This document shows, piece by piece, positions 1 through 7,370 of a stretch of 64,000 bases of DNA. Position 1 is the first letter of the stretch. Each line of letters opens with the position of its first letter. The position numbers and the translations under genes are program-made. The DNA lies in NCBI GenBank assembly GCA_051868045.1, contig JBJDZN010000061.1:1-64000 (forward strand), in the 5' to 3' direction. Below the pieces are notes generated by a model that saw nothing but the letters and a program-made list of their open reading frames with translations, was not told the DNA's origin and did not search any database. This DNA is from CAKSQF01 sp051868045. Lineage in GTDB: Bacteria; Bacillota; Clostridia; Oscillospirales; CAG-272.

Positions 1-50
1 CAAAAGCACCCCGGACCTTTAATGGCTTTATAATAAGGAAGAATCAGGGA

Positions 51-1157
51 TTATTTTCCGGCAATTTCAAAGGCTTTTTTGCAAAGATCCTCGGTGGCGT
101 TGGGACGGCGGATCTCGTCAATGGCATTGACCATCCCCGCAAGACGGGAGTGGCTGTTGAACAGCTCGAATAACAGCTCGTCGATGGTTTGGAAATCCGA
201 GGTCTTCATGGCAACGCCGCAGTTCATCAGGAATTCGGTGTTCCGATCCTCCTGACCCGGAATGGGATTGGCGATGATCATGGGCAAACGCTTTGCCAAT
301 GCTTCAGAGGAGGTCAGCCCGCCGGGCTTGGTGACAATGCAGTCGGATGCGTCCATCAGATCGCTGATCCGATCGGTGTATCCGAAGTTCAGAATCGGTT
401 TGCGCAGATTCATCTGGTCAATCTGCGCCTTCATTTTGCTGTTGCTTCCGCAGACCGAGATCATCTGGAAGTCAATGGGGCTGTGATCCATCCGCTTGAT
501 GATGGAACCCATGTTGCCGTAGCCCATACTGCCCGCCATCAGAAGGATGGTGCGCTTACCGGGATCCAGCCCCAGTTCGGTACGGATTTCCTGTTTGTTG
601 CCGATTCTGGCAAATTTCGGGCTGATCGGAATGCCGGTGTCCAGGATCTGCTCGGCACAGAAGCCCTTTCTCATGGCTTTGTTGGCAACCAGATGGTTGG
701 GCAGAACGATGTAATCGGAACGCAGACATTCATCCCAGTAGGGGTGCATGGTGAAGTCGGTGAGAATACCCATACATTTGCAGGGCAGGGCGTTCTGCTC
801 CTTGAGGATGTCCAGAATAAAGCCCGCCATGACGTGGGTGTAAATGATGATGTCGGGATTGTAGATGGCTATGTACTTCTGAAGTTTGTGCGCAAGGGGC
901 TTGTTTGCCGTGCGCATGGGGGAGTGGGCGGCGGCTTTTCGCCGCTCGATGATTTTGTACCCTTGGGAATAGATGTGTTTGGATTTGACCGAGAGCAGAT
1001 AGCCCTCGGAAAAGGCCTTGTAAACCACCTTGCTGACATATTCGTAGGTGTCAAGAACCCGCGCCTCCACACCCATGGCAGAAAGGCTGTCTCCGATGGT
1101 TTTTGCACAGGTGTTATGCCCCTGTCCGGCAGTAATGGTCAGGATCAGTGCCTTCAT
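51..1157 (-). CDS. MGDG synthase/MurG-like glycosyltransferase (GT28 family)
   Basis: Probable cytosolic-face membrane glycosyltransferase that moves a sugar from a UDP-sugar to a lipid, most likely diacylglycerol (UgtP/MGDG-synthase type), making membrane glycolipid or a lipoteichoic acid anchor. The 368 residues begin with the acceptor-side glycine motif AGQGHN near residue 10. The C-terminal half carries the nucleotide-sugar region with KPGGLTSSEA and NPIPGQEDRN, typical of GT28. The length suits the family. The start ATG follows an AAAGGAG ribosome site on the minus strand, and a TTGTAA-17-TAAAAT promoter lies just upstream. It is divergent from the rpmG operon and has no operon partner inside the window. 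MurG itself is less likely because the N-terminal domain resembles the diacylglycerol branch. The exact sugar and acceptor cannot be read from sequence. Confidence 0.82.
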   Translation of the reverse strand: MKALILTITAGQGHNTCAKTIGDSLSAMGVEARVLDTYEYVSKVVYKAFSEGYLLSVKSKHIYSQGYKIIERRKAAAHSPMRTANKPLAHKLQKYIAIYNPDIIIYTHVMAGFILDILKEQNALPCKCMGILTDFTMHPYWDECLRSDYIVLPNHLVANKAMRKGFCAEQILDTGIPISPKFARIGNKQEIRTELGLDPGKRTILLMAGSMGYGNMGSIIKRMDHSPIDFQMISVCGSNSKMKAQIDQMNLRKPILNFGYTDRISDLMDASDCIVTKPGGLTSSEALAKRLPMIIANPIPGQEDRNTEFLMNCGVAMKTSDFQTIDELLFELFNSHSRLAGMVNAIDEIRRPNATEDLCKKAFEIAGK

Positions 1158-1223
1158 GGTCGTTCGATTGCTCCTTTCGGCAAGTTCGTCGATAATTTGA
1201 TGGTTGATCGGGATTCCGAAACT

Positions 1224-1252
1224 ATTTTATCACACTTGATGGCAATTTACAA
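1224..1252 (-). promoter_or_regulatory. Predicted sigma-A promoter of the glycosyltransferase
   Basis: Minus strand -35 TTGTAA (1247-1252), a 17-nt spacer and -10 TAAAAT (1224-1229), about 70 nt upstream of the start codon. Confidence 0.55.
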
Positions 1253-1291
1253 GCATCTTTCGAAAAAAATTAAAAAAAATTCAAAAAGACC

Positions 1292-1320
1292 TTGACAAAA
1301 GAGATTTTCTGTGGTAAACT
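1292..1320 (+). promoter_or_regulatory. Sigma-A promoter of the rpmG-secE-nusG-rplKA operon
   Basis: -35 TTGACA (1292-1297), a 17-nt spacer and -10 TAAACT (1315-1320). It drives a leader of about 140 nt before rpmG. Confidence 0.75.
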
Positions 1321-1466
1321 GGGAATACCTCTGCAAGGAGGGTTTTGTTTGTACGTCCTTTTTTTGAGGGAATACAGGCGGAAACCGTATGCATCCGACT
1401 TGCCGGAGGGAGGTATACGGAAGCTGCGGCTGACCGTGGCTTCAAATCAATCAGGAGGTGCCGAAC
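1321..1466 (+). promoter_or_regulatory. Structured 5' leader of the rpmG operon
   Basis: About 145 non-coding bases between the promoter and rpmG. They can fold: CCGTAT at 1385-1390 pairs with ATACGG at 1415-1420, with TCCG (1394-1397) and CGGA (1404-1407) nested inside. A strong SD, AGGAGGTG (1453-1460), ends the leader. I recognise no named leader family; a regulatory role is inference. Confidence 0.35.
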
Positions 1467-1616
1467 TTGAGAGTAAAGATCACATTGGTTTGCAGCGAGT
1501 GCAAGCAGAGAAATTACAATACCAAGAAGAACAAGAAAAATGATCCCGACAGACTCGAGATGAACAAGTATTGCCGTTTCTGCAGAAAGCATACTCTGCA
1601 TAAAGAATCGAAGTAA
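1467..1616 (+). CDS. rpmG: 50S ribosomal protein L33
   Basis: A 49-residue zinc-type L33, too short for many gene callers. It starts at TTG, six bases after AGGAGGTG. Four cysteines in two CxxC pairs (CSEC near residue 9, CRFC near residue 36) mark the zinc-binding C+ form. L33 binds the large subunit near the E site. It lies 12 nt upstream of secE, the usual rpmG-secE-nusG arrangement in Firmicutes, which supports the unusual start codon. Confidence 0.95.
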   Translation: MRVKITLVCSECKQRNYNTKKNKKNDPDRLEMNKYCRFCRKHTLHKESK

Positions 1617-1628
1617 GGAGGTCTTGTC

Positions 1629-1892
1629 ATGGCTGAAGAAAAAGAGAAGGCAGTAAAGGCTGAGAAAAAGTCTGAAAAGCCTGCGAAGAAAAAGAAGGAA
1701 AAGTCCCACAAGATTTCCGGCTATTTCAGGGATCTGAAAAGTGAACTGAAGAAAATCACCTGGTACAGCGCACACGATACCCTTCAGAACAGCGTCTGGG
1801 TTGTTGCAGCCCTGATCATCCTGACGGCAGTCATCGGCGGTGTCAACTGGGGATTTGCCCAGATTATGTTGCTGCTGGGCAGATTAGTGTAA
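1629..1892 (+). CDS. secE: Preprotein translocase subunit SecE
   Basis: Small essential subunit that clamps SecY in the Sec translocon. The protein has 87 residues: a Lys/Glu-rich N-terminal extension of about 35 residues, the amphipathic segment with FRDLKSELKKITW, and a single transmembrane helix around residues 57-85. This is the single-TM form normal for Gram-positives. An AAGGAGG ribosome site precedes the ATG. It sits between rpmG and nusG, as in most bacteria. Confidence 0.95.
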   Translation: MAEEKEKAVKAEKKSEKPAKKKKEKSHKISGYFRDLKSELKKITWYSAHDTLQNSVWVVAALIILTAVIGGVNWGFAQIMLLLGRLV

Positions 1893-1905
1893 GGTAGAGA
1901 TCGTC

Positions 1906-2451
1906 ATGGATGCAGCAAATGATTATATCGACGGTATCCATTGGTACGTCGTCCATACCTACTCGGGATATGAGAACAAGGTCAAGACAAACCTTGAGAA
2001 GATCGTAGAAAACCGCTCCCTTCAGGAGCTGATCTATGACATCCGCATTCCTACTTCAACCGAAATCGAGGGTGAGGGCGAGAATGCCAAAGAGGTTGAG
2101 GTCAAGATTTATCCCAGCTACGTCATGATCAAGATGATCATGAACGATTTCACCTGGCACATCATCCGCAACATCACGGGTGTTACCGGCTTTGTTGGCT
2201 CCGGTGCGACGCCCATTCCCCTGTCTGATGCAGAGGTTGCATCGCTGGGAGTGGATACCGTTACGACTCCTTCGCTTGCATACGGCGTGGGCGACAGCGT
2301 ATCCATCAAATCGGGTCCCTTCCAGGGATTCATCGGCAAGGTTGAAGAGATTTCCGCCGATCAGAAGACGGTTCGGATTCTGGCATCCATGTTTGGCAGA
2401 GAAACACCTGTTGAAATTGATGCAAAGAGCGTCGAGCCTCTGAAAATCTAA
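1906..2451 (+). CDS. nusG: Transcription termination/antitermination factor NusG
   Basis: Binds RNA polymerase through its N-terminal NGN domain and modulates pausing, termination and transcription-translation coupling. The 181 residues show WYVVHTYSGYE near residue 13, the NGN core ending around residue 120, and a C-terminal KOW domain with GDSVSIKSGPFQGFIGKV near residues 127-145. The length is normal. It is co-transcribed with secE (13-nt gap) and followed by the rplK leader. Confidence 0.96.
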   Translation: MDAANDYIDGIHWYVVHTYSGYENKVKTNLEKIVENRSLQELIYDIRIPTSTEIEGEGENAKEVEVKIYPSYVMIKMIMNDFTWHIIRNITGVTGFVGSGATPIPLSDAEVASLGVDTVTTPSLAYGVGDSVSIKSGPFQGFIGKVEEISADQKTVRILASMFGRETPVEIDAKSVEPLKI

Positions 2452-2510
2452 GACAATTGCAACACAGGACGGCAAAAAACGTCCGAACGGACAGTGTTTT
2501 GTCCGTAAAT

Positions 2511-2557
2511 AAGTGGGAGGAAGAAAATTTTTGCATTCTTCCGAATCAGAACCACTT
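2511..2557 (+). promoter_or_regulatory. Candidate L1-binding (rplK-rplA) autoregulatory leader hairpin
   Basis: Outer stem AAGTGG (2511-2516) with CCACTT (2552-2557), an asymmetric internal loop, and an inner stem GGAAGAA (2519-2525) with TTCTTCC (2536-2542). Two helices joined by an asymmetric loop just before rplK is the general form of the ribosomal protein L1 site. A second hairpin, CGGAC/GTCCG, lies just upstream. Assignment to L1 is inference. Confidence 0.45.
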
Positions 2558-2574
2558 TGGAGAGGTAAATTACT

Positions 2575-3000
2575 ATGGCAAAGAAAATTACCGGTTATAT
2601 TAAGCTTCAGATTGCAGCCGGAAAGGCACTTCCCGGACCTCCCGTAGGTCCTGCACTGGGACAGCACGGTGTTTCGATTCCTAACTTCGTTAAGGAATTC
2701 AACGAAAGAACCAAGTCCCAGATCGGTCTGATCGTTCCCGTTATCATCACGGTTTACGCAGACCACTCCTTCACCTTTATCGTTAAGACTCCTCCCGTAC
2801 CTGTCCTGATCAAGAAGGCAGCAGGTATCGAGTCCGGATCCGCAACCCCCAACAAGACCAAGGTTGCATCGCTGACCATGGCACAGGTTACTGAGATTGC
2901 TCAGACCAAGCTGCCCGACCTGAACGCAGCTTCTCTGGAGTCTGCAATCAGCATGGTCAAGGGTACCGCACGCAGCATGGGCGTTACCGTAGTAGATTAA
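2575..3000 (+). CDS. rplK: 50S ribosomal protein L11
   Basis: L11 forms the GTPase-associated stalk base with 23S rRNA helices 43/44 and is needed for RelA-type stringent signalling. The 141 residues start with the typical KKITGYIKLQI and GPALGQHGV region and end with GTARSMGVTV, so the gene is full length. The ATG follows GGAGAGG. It lies 15 nt before rplA. The adjacent rplJL pair expected in many genomes is absent here and found instead near 57-58 kb. Confidence 0.97.
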   Translation: MAKKITGYIKLQIAAGKALPGPPVGPALGQHGVSIPNFVKEFNERTKSQIGLIVPVIITVYADHSFTFIVKTPPVPVLIKKAAGIESGSATPNKTKVASLTMAQVTEIAQTKLPDLNAASLESAISMVKGTARSMGVTVVD

Positions 3001-3015
3001 AGGAGGAGACGAAGA

Positions 3016-3702
3016 ATGGGTAAGAAATATCAGGACAGCGCAAAGCTGATCGAGCGCAGCAAGCTGTACGATTCTAATGAGGCACTGGCACTGGTTTGCC
3101 AGACTGCAAAGGCAAAGTTCGATGAGACCATCGAGGTTCATGTCCGTCTGGGCGTTGACTCCCGTCATGCAGACCAGCAGGTCCGCGGTGCGGTTGTTCT
3201 TCCCAACGGTACCGGTAAGAAGGTAAGAGTTCTTGCACTGGTTAAGGGCGACAAGGAAGCAGACGCAAAGGCAGCAGGTGCTGACTATGTAGGTGCTGAA
3301 GAGTATATCGAGAAGATCCAGAAGGAGAACTGGTTCGAGTTTGACATTATCGTAACCACTCCCAACATGATGGGTCAGATCGGTCGTCTGGGTCGCGTGC
3401 TTGGTCCTAAGGGACTGATGCCTAACCCCAAGGCAGGAACCGTAACCATGGATATTGCAAAGGCGATCACCGATGCTAAGGCAGGTAAGATTGAGTACCG
3501 TCTGGATAAGACCAACATCATCCACTGCCCCATCGGAAAGGCATCCTTCGGTGCCGAGAAGCTCCAGGAGAACTTCGATGCTCTGCTGGGAGCCATCATC
3601 AAGGCAAAGCCCGTTGCCGCAAAGGGTCAGTACATCAAGAGCTGCGTACTCGCATCTACGATGGGACCCGGCGTGAAGGTCAACTACACGAAGCTGGGCT
3701 GA
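3016..3702 (+). CDS. rplA: 50S ribosomal protein L1
   Basis: L1 forms the mobile stalk beside the E site and in many bacteria represses its own operon by binding the leader. The 228 residues include the signature region GRLGRVLGPKGLMPNPK around residues 119-135 and end at the usual place. AGGAGGAG precedes the ATG. A strong terminator starts 9 nt after the stop, closing the rpmG-secE-nusG-rplKA unit. Confidence 0.97.
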   Translation: MGKKYQDSAKLIERSKLYDSNEALALVCQTAKAKFDETIEVHVRLGVDSRHADQQVRGAVVLPNGTGKKVRVLALVKGDKEADAKAAGADYVGAEEYIEKIQKENWFEFDIIVTTPNMMGQIGRLGRVLGPKGLMPNPKAGTVTMDIAKAITDAKAGKIEYRLDKTNIIHCPIGKASFGAEKLQENFDALLGAIIKAKPVAAKGQYIKSCVLASTMGPGVKVNYTKLG

Positions 3703-3711
3703 GATAGCTAC

Positions 3712-3742
3712 AAAACCTGCGGCTCTGCCGCAGGTTTTTTCC
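3712..3742 (+). terminator. Rho-independent terminator after rplA
   Basis: A 9-bp stem (AACCTGCGG with CCGCAGGTT), a 5-nt loop and a run of six T. It ends the rpmG-rplA operon, so rplJL is not part of this transcript. Confidence 0.9.
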
Positions 3743-3842
3743 TTTATCGGTTGGATTTTGTCGGATTGCGGCGGCATTTTGCCGCCACGCCGAACTCAAA
3801 TCGGCAAAAACTTCAAGTTCATGAAAAGGGTTGGTCATATTT

Positions 3843-4700
3843 ATGGATAAACGGGATAAGCTGATGCGGGCGGCGGACGGCGGCATCGTTTTTATGCTCT
3901 GCCTTCTGCAAATGGGCATTCTGGGTTCCCTCCTGATGGAATTCATGGGGGTGTACGTCATTCTGCTCTGCGAAGTTCTGACCGTCTGCCTTACAGTGGG
4001 TGCCGCAAGGCTGACCCGCCTGAAAACTTCCGCTTATCTGAAGCTGACCCCACCTGACGTCCGTCAGATCTGCGGTGCCTCTCTGCTTTATGCTTCTGCC
4101 CTTCTGGCGGCAATCCCGCTGATTTTGTTCGGACATCTGCTTCTTCCGAATTTTGCGGTGTCCGGATTTCACATTGCAAACTGCCGGGGCTATTCGATCC
4201 CCATGTTTCTGCTGATTCTGCTGGTGTCGGCACTGTCGGAGACGGTTCTCTTCGAGGGTTATCTTTATTCGAGATTTCGCTATCTCCCCGGCGCATTCAC
4301 CCGGATTTTGCTGATTTCCGGCATTTTCGCCATCTATCACCTGGAAATGGCACTGCTTCTGCCCCTGTTTGTGGTGGAGATTTTTCTTCTGATCATCCGT
4401 GAGCGTACCGGATCTATGCTGATCCCCTTCGTCCTTCACTTTCTGACCGGATTGCTGTCACTTTCCCTGATGCAGGCGGCATCGCCGGAAGAGGCATTGA
4501 TGGGAGCCGAAATGGGGGGACTTCAGGTATCCGGTCTGGCACTGATTTTCCTCGGTGCGGCGATTCCGGTGCTGATCTGCGGGAATCTCCTGCTTCGGGG
4601 CAAAAAGAAGGCAACCCCCCTGTTTACGGTGATTCTGCTGGCGGCGGCACTGGTGCTGGTGGCACTGGGCTGCGGCATCTCAGGCATGGGAGCACAATAA
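3843..4700 (+). CDS. CPBP (CAAX protease/bacteriocin-processing) family membrane protein, degenerate motifs
   Basis: Integral membrane protein of 285 residues with about eight hydrophobic helices. The middle resembles the CPBP intramembrane protease fold. The first motif, normally EExxxRG, reads E133-T-V-L-F-E138-G, so the second Glu and the Arg are both replaced. The second motif, FxxxH, is present at F162-H166, and a third-motif His lies at 199 but its Asn/Asp partner is Gly. It may be catalytically altered or inactive. I chose the ATG at 3843 because AAGGG lies 12 nt upstream; an in-frame TTG at 3831 touches that site and is less likely. It is not clearly co-transcribed with rplA, which has its own terminator. 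Confidence 0.65.
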   Translation: MDKRDKLMRAADGGIVFMLCLLQMGILGSLLMEFMGVYVILLCEVLTVCLTVGAARLTRLKTSAYLKLTPPDVRQICGASLLYASALLAAIPLILFGHLLLPNFAVSGFHIANCRGYSIPMFLLILLVSALSETVLFEGYLYSRFRYLPGAFTRILLISGIFAIYHLEMALLLPLFVVEIFLLIIRERTGSMLIPFVLHFLTGLLSLSLMQAASPEEALMGAEMGGLQVSGLALIFLGAAIPVLICGNLLLRGKKKATPLFTVILLAAALVLVALGCGISGMGAQ

Positions 4701-4807
4701 TCTTGAATTTGGAGCGATGCCCCCTCTCTCCCGGTCTGATACCGGAAAGTTGCACCGGGCATCAGGGGTTCTCTCCATAAAATTACAGAAAAGGTTGGTA
4801 TTCGATT

Positions 4808-6253
4808 ATGAGTTATCTGATTTCGGGCTATGAGCCTGCCTCCCTCTTTCGCTATTTCGAGGACATCTGCAAAATTCCCCACGGATCGGGCAATGAGGAG
4901 AAAATCGCAGACTATCTCTGCGATTTCGCACGCTCCCGTGGGCTGTTTTTCCTGCGGGACGACCTGAACAACGTCTTTATGCGAAAGGATGCCACTGTCG
5001 GCTATGAGGATCATCCTCCGGTTCTGCTTCAGGGACATATGGATATGGTCTGCGAGAAGAATAAGGACACCGTCCACGATTTCGAAAAGGATCCCCTTGA
5101 TCTCACCATCGAGAACGGATGGCTCCGTGCAAAAGGTACGACCCTCGGCGGCGACGACGGTGCGGCGGTGGCTATGATGCTTGCGGCACTGTCCGATGAA
5201 AGTCTGCCTCATCCCATGCTGGAGTGCCTGTTTACCACCGGCGAGGAAACCCGTATGGCAGGTGCGGACGGCTTTGATTACAGCGTTGTAAAGTCGAGAA
5301 AGCTGATCAATCTGGACTCGGAGGCGGAGGGCGTGGTTACGGTGTCCTGCGCAGGCGGAACCGATCTTGCCCTGAACTACCCCGTGGATCGGATCAAGGA
5401 AAGCGGAAGAACCCTTCGGATCAGTGTCAAGGGACTTGCCGGAGGACATTCTGGTGCTGAGATTCATCTCTGCCGTGGCAATGCCTGTCGGATTCTGGCA
5501 AGACTCTTATCGGTTCTCTATGAGGATGAACCCTTCCATCTGATTTCGATTTCGGGCGGCAATAAGCGCAATGCCATCCCCCGTGAGGCGGAGGCGGAGA
5601 TTTCGGTTCTGGATGAAAAGCGTGCAACCGAGGTTCTGCTTGCCGAGGAGAGACGCATCAGCGCAGAGCTGTCCCCTGCCGACCGTTCCTTCCGGGTTCA
5701 TGTGGGGAAGGGATGCGTCAGAGAGGAGATGTTCTCCTATAAGGACACTTCCGCCGTGCTGAACCTGTTGCTGACCGTCCCCAATGGAGTCATCGCCATG
5801 TCGCCCACGGTGGAGAATTTCGTGCGGACCTCCTCCAATATCGGCATTCTGACTACCGATGAGACCGGAGTTCATCTGGGTATTATGGCACGGTCCTCTC
5901 AGGACAGTGAACTGGATGCCCAGTTGATCGTCTTCCGCAGACTTGCCAAGCTGATCGGCGCCGAGTATGTACTGGAGGATCACCACGCCGGATGGGAGCT
6001 TTGCCCCGATTCCCAACTGACACGGGATTATGTGGAGGTCTGGAAGGCTCTCTACCCCGAGAAGGAGCCGATTGTCTGCGGCATTCACGCCGGACTGGAG
6101 TGCGGAATCATCCTGTCCAAACTGGACGGACCCTGCGACGCCATCTCCATCGGACCCGATATGCAGGCAATCCACACCCCCGACGAGGCTCTGTCGCTGA
6201 TCAGTTGTCAGCGAACCTACGCCCTGCTTGCCGAAATGCTCAAAAGAGCGTGA
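4808..6253 (+). CDS. pepD: Cytosol non-specific dipeptidase (beta-Ala-His dipeptidase, M20C)
   Basis: Zinc aminoacyl-histidine dipeptidase that cleaves many unblocked dipeptides in the cytoplasm. Its 481 residues match the M20C length. Visible motifs are the first metal ligand HMD at residues 77-79, GGDDGAA around 114-120 and the catalytic GEE at 145-147. The central dimerisation lid is followed by the C-terminal half with GIHAGLECG and PDMQAIHTPDE. The start ATG lies after AAAAGG. No signal peptide is present. A very strong terminator follows, so it is probably transcribed alone or with the upstream membrane protein gene. Confidence 0.93.
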   Translation: MSYLISGYEPASLFRYFEDICKIPHGSGNEEKIADYLCDFARSRGLFFLRDDLNNVFMRKDATVGYEDHPPVLLQGHMDMVCEKNKDTVHDFEKDPLDLTIENGWLRAKGTTLGGDDGAAVAMMLAALSDESLPHPMLECLFTTGEETRMAGADGFDYSVVKSRKLINLDSEAEGVVTVSCAGGTDLALNYPVDRIKESGRTLRISVKGLAGGHSGAEIHLCRGNACRILARLLSVLYEDEPFHLISISGGNKRNAIPREAEAEISVLDEKRATEVLLAEERRISAELSPADRSFRVHVGKGCVREEMFSYKDTSAVLNLLLTVPNGVIAMSPTVENFVRTSSNIGILTTDETGVHLGIMARSSQDSELDAQLIVFRRLAKLIGAEYVLEDHHAGWELCPDSQLTRDYVEVWKALYPEKEPIVCGIHAGLECGIILSKLDGPCDAISIGPDMQAIHTPDEALSLISCQRTYALLAEMLKRA

Positions 6254-6267
6254 ATTTGATATGGGTA

Positions 6268-6306
6268 AAAATACCCAAGAAACGGCATTGTTTCTTGGGT
6301 ATTTTT
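6268..6306 (+). terminator. Terminator after pepD
   Basis: A 16-bp perfect stem (6268-6283 with 6290-6305), a 6-nt loop and an embedded T tract. Confidence 0.92.
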
Positions 6307-6347
6307 GACGAATTTGCCTTTCGGTTTCAAAAGCACGAGGTATCTGC

Positions 6348-6376
6348 TTGACAAAATTCGAAAGATGTGATAGAAT
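6348..6376 (+). promoter_or_regulatory. Sigma-A promoter of the lipoprotein gene
   Basis: TTGACA (6348-6353), a 17-nt spacer and TAGAAT (6371-6376). Confidence 0.8.
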
Positions 6377-6431
6377 ACAGGTGTCAAGAAAGCTATGACA
6401 GTCAGATGAATTTGAAAGGAGTATGAGAATC

Positions 6432-7256
6432 GTGAAAAAAACAATACTTGCCCTTGTGTTGATACTGTCACTGCTGCCGATGACCTTCGGTTGTGATCAG
6501 TCGTCTGACACACAGGAAAACCATGCTTCATCCCAGACCACCGATACCACGAGTCCCGACGGTCCGGAGAATCCGACGGAGTCCATCCCCCTGACTTTTG
6601 AGGAAATCATGGCACTTCCGACGGTTCAGTCGTTCGATATCGATCGTCCGTTTATAAGGGATTTTGATGATTATCTTCAGCGTATGAATCAACGCGGAGT
6701 CCCCTATTCCTTTGTGAGTGGCGAGGCTGTGGAATCCCATCGGTATCTTGCATGGAATGGGGATATGATCTATGGATTTACACTGACCACCGTTCGGATT
6801 ACCGCTGTGGATTCCGACTACAACGATCTTGAACTTGCTGTCGGCGATACGATTACCGTTAAAGAGGGCATTTATGTCTTTTTTGCCGATGTGGATGAGG
6901 GTATAGCGTATGTGACTGAAAAAATCTGTTCGGCTAACCGGGCAGACAGCTTGGAGGCTGTGGAAAACGGTGCCTGCGAACTTGTTCCCGTTGTCGGCAA
7001 AAATTATAAAAAGTATTGCGATTATAATATTGGCTGGCACATTCCCATGGAGGCGGGGAGACCGTATACATTCTGCGCAGTCAGGAACACCGATGAAACG
7101 GGAGGATTTACCGATATTTATGTTGCGCTTCATGTTTACGGCGTAGGGATGACCGATCCTGAAGGCTTCCTTTCCAAAATCGGAATCAGCGTCGCTTCCG
7201 ACGATTTGATGATTGCCGAAGGAATCAACAGCAGATTTTGCTCCGATGAGGAATAA
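6432..7256 (+). CDS. Putative lipoprotein of unknown function
   Basis: Secreted, lipid-anchored protein. A hydrophobic signal segment is followed by the lipobox TFGC, then a Ser/Thr/Asp-rich linker of about 40 residues and a soluble domain of about 200 residues rich in aromatic and acidic residues. I do not recognise the domain. The GTG at 6432 has AAAGGAG ten bases upstream, whereas the ATG at 6423 lies only one base after it, so GTG is the better start (274 residues). It is monocistronic, with its own sigma-A promoter and a GC-rich hairpin downstream. Confidence 0.7.
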   Translation: MKKTILALVLILSLLPMTFGCDQSSDTQENHASSQTTDTTSPDGPENPTESIPLTFEEIMALPTVQSFDIDRPFIRDFDDYLQRMNQRGVPYSFVSGEAVESHRYLAWNGDMIYGFTLTTVRITAVDSDYNDLELAVGDTITVKEGIYVFFADVDEGIAYVTEKICSANRADSLEAVENGACELVPVVGKNYKKYCDYNIGWHIPMEAGRPYTFCAVRNTDETGGFTDIYVALHVYGVGMTDPEGFLSKIGISVASDDLMIAEGINSRFCSDEE

Positions 7257-7269
7257 AGCGATCCGCTCC

Positions 7270-7301
7270 CCGCAGGCGGCACAATTTTGTGCCGCCTGCG
7301 G
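7270..7301 (+). terminator. Strong GC-rich hairpin between the lipoprotein gene and spoIVA
   Basis: A near-perfect palindrome of about 14 bp (CCGCAGGCGGCACA and its complement). There is no long T run, only CATATTTG, so termination is probable but not certain. It may instead separate the two units as an mRNA-end stabiliser. Confidence 0.6.
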
Positions 7302-7330
7302 CATATTTGTCCCCCGAGCGTCATATGGAT
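7301..7330 (+). promoter_or_regulatory. Candidate sigma-E promoter of spoIVA
   Basis: GCATATT (7301-7307) matches the Bacillus sigma-E -35 consensus KMATATT. After 14 nt comes CATATGGAT (7322-7330), a partial match to the -10 CATACAHT. spoIVA is a mother-cell sigma-E gene in Bacillus. The start codon lies 40 nt downstream. No sigma-A promoter is visible in this gap. Confidence 0.5.
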
Positions 7331-7370
7331 GTATCAAACGAATGCGCAAAACGGAAGGGTTTGATCTGAA

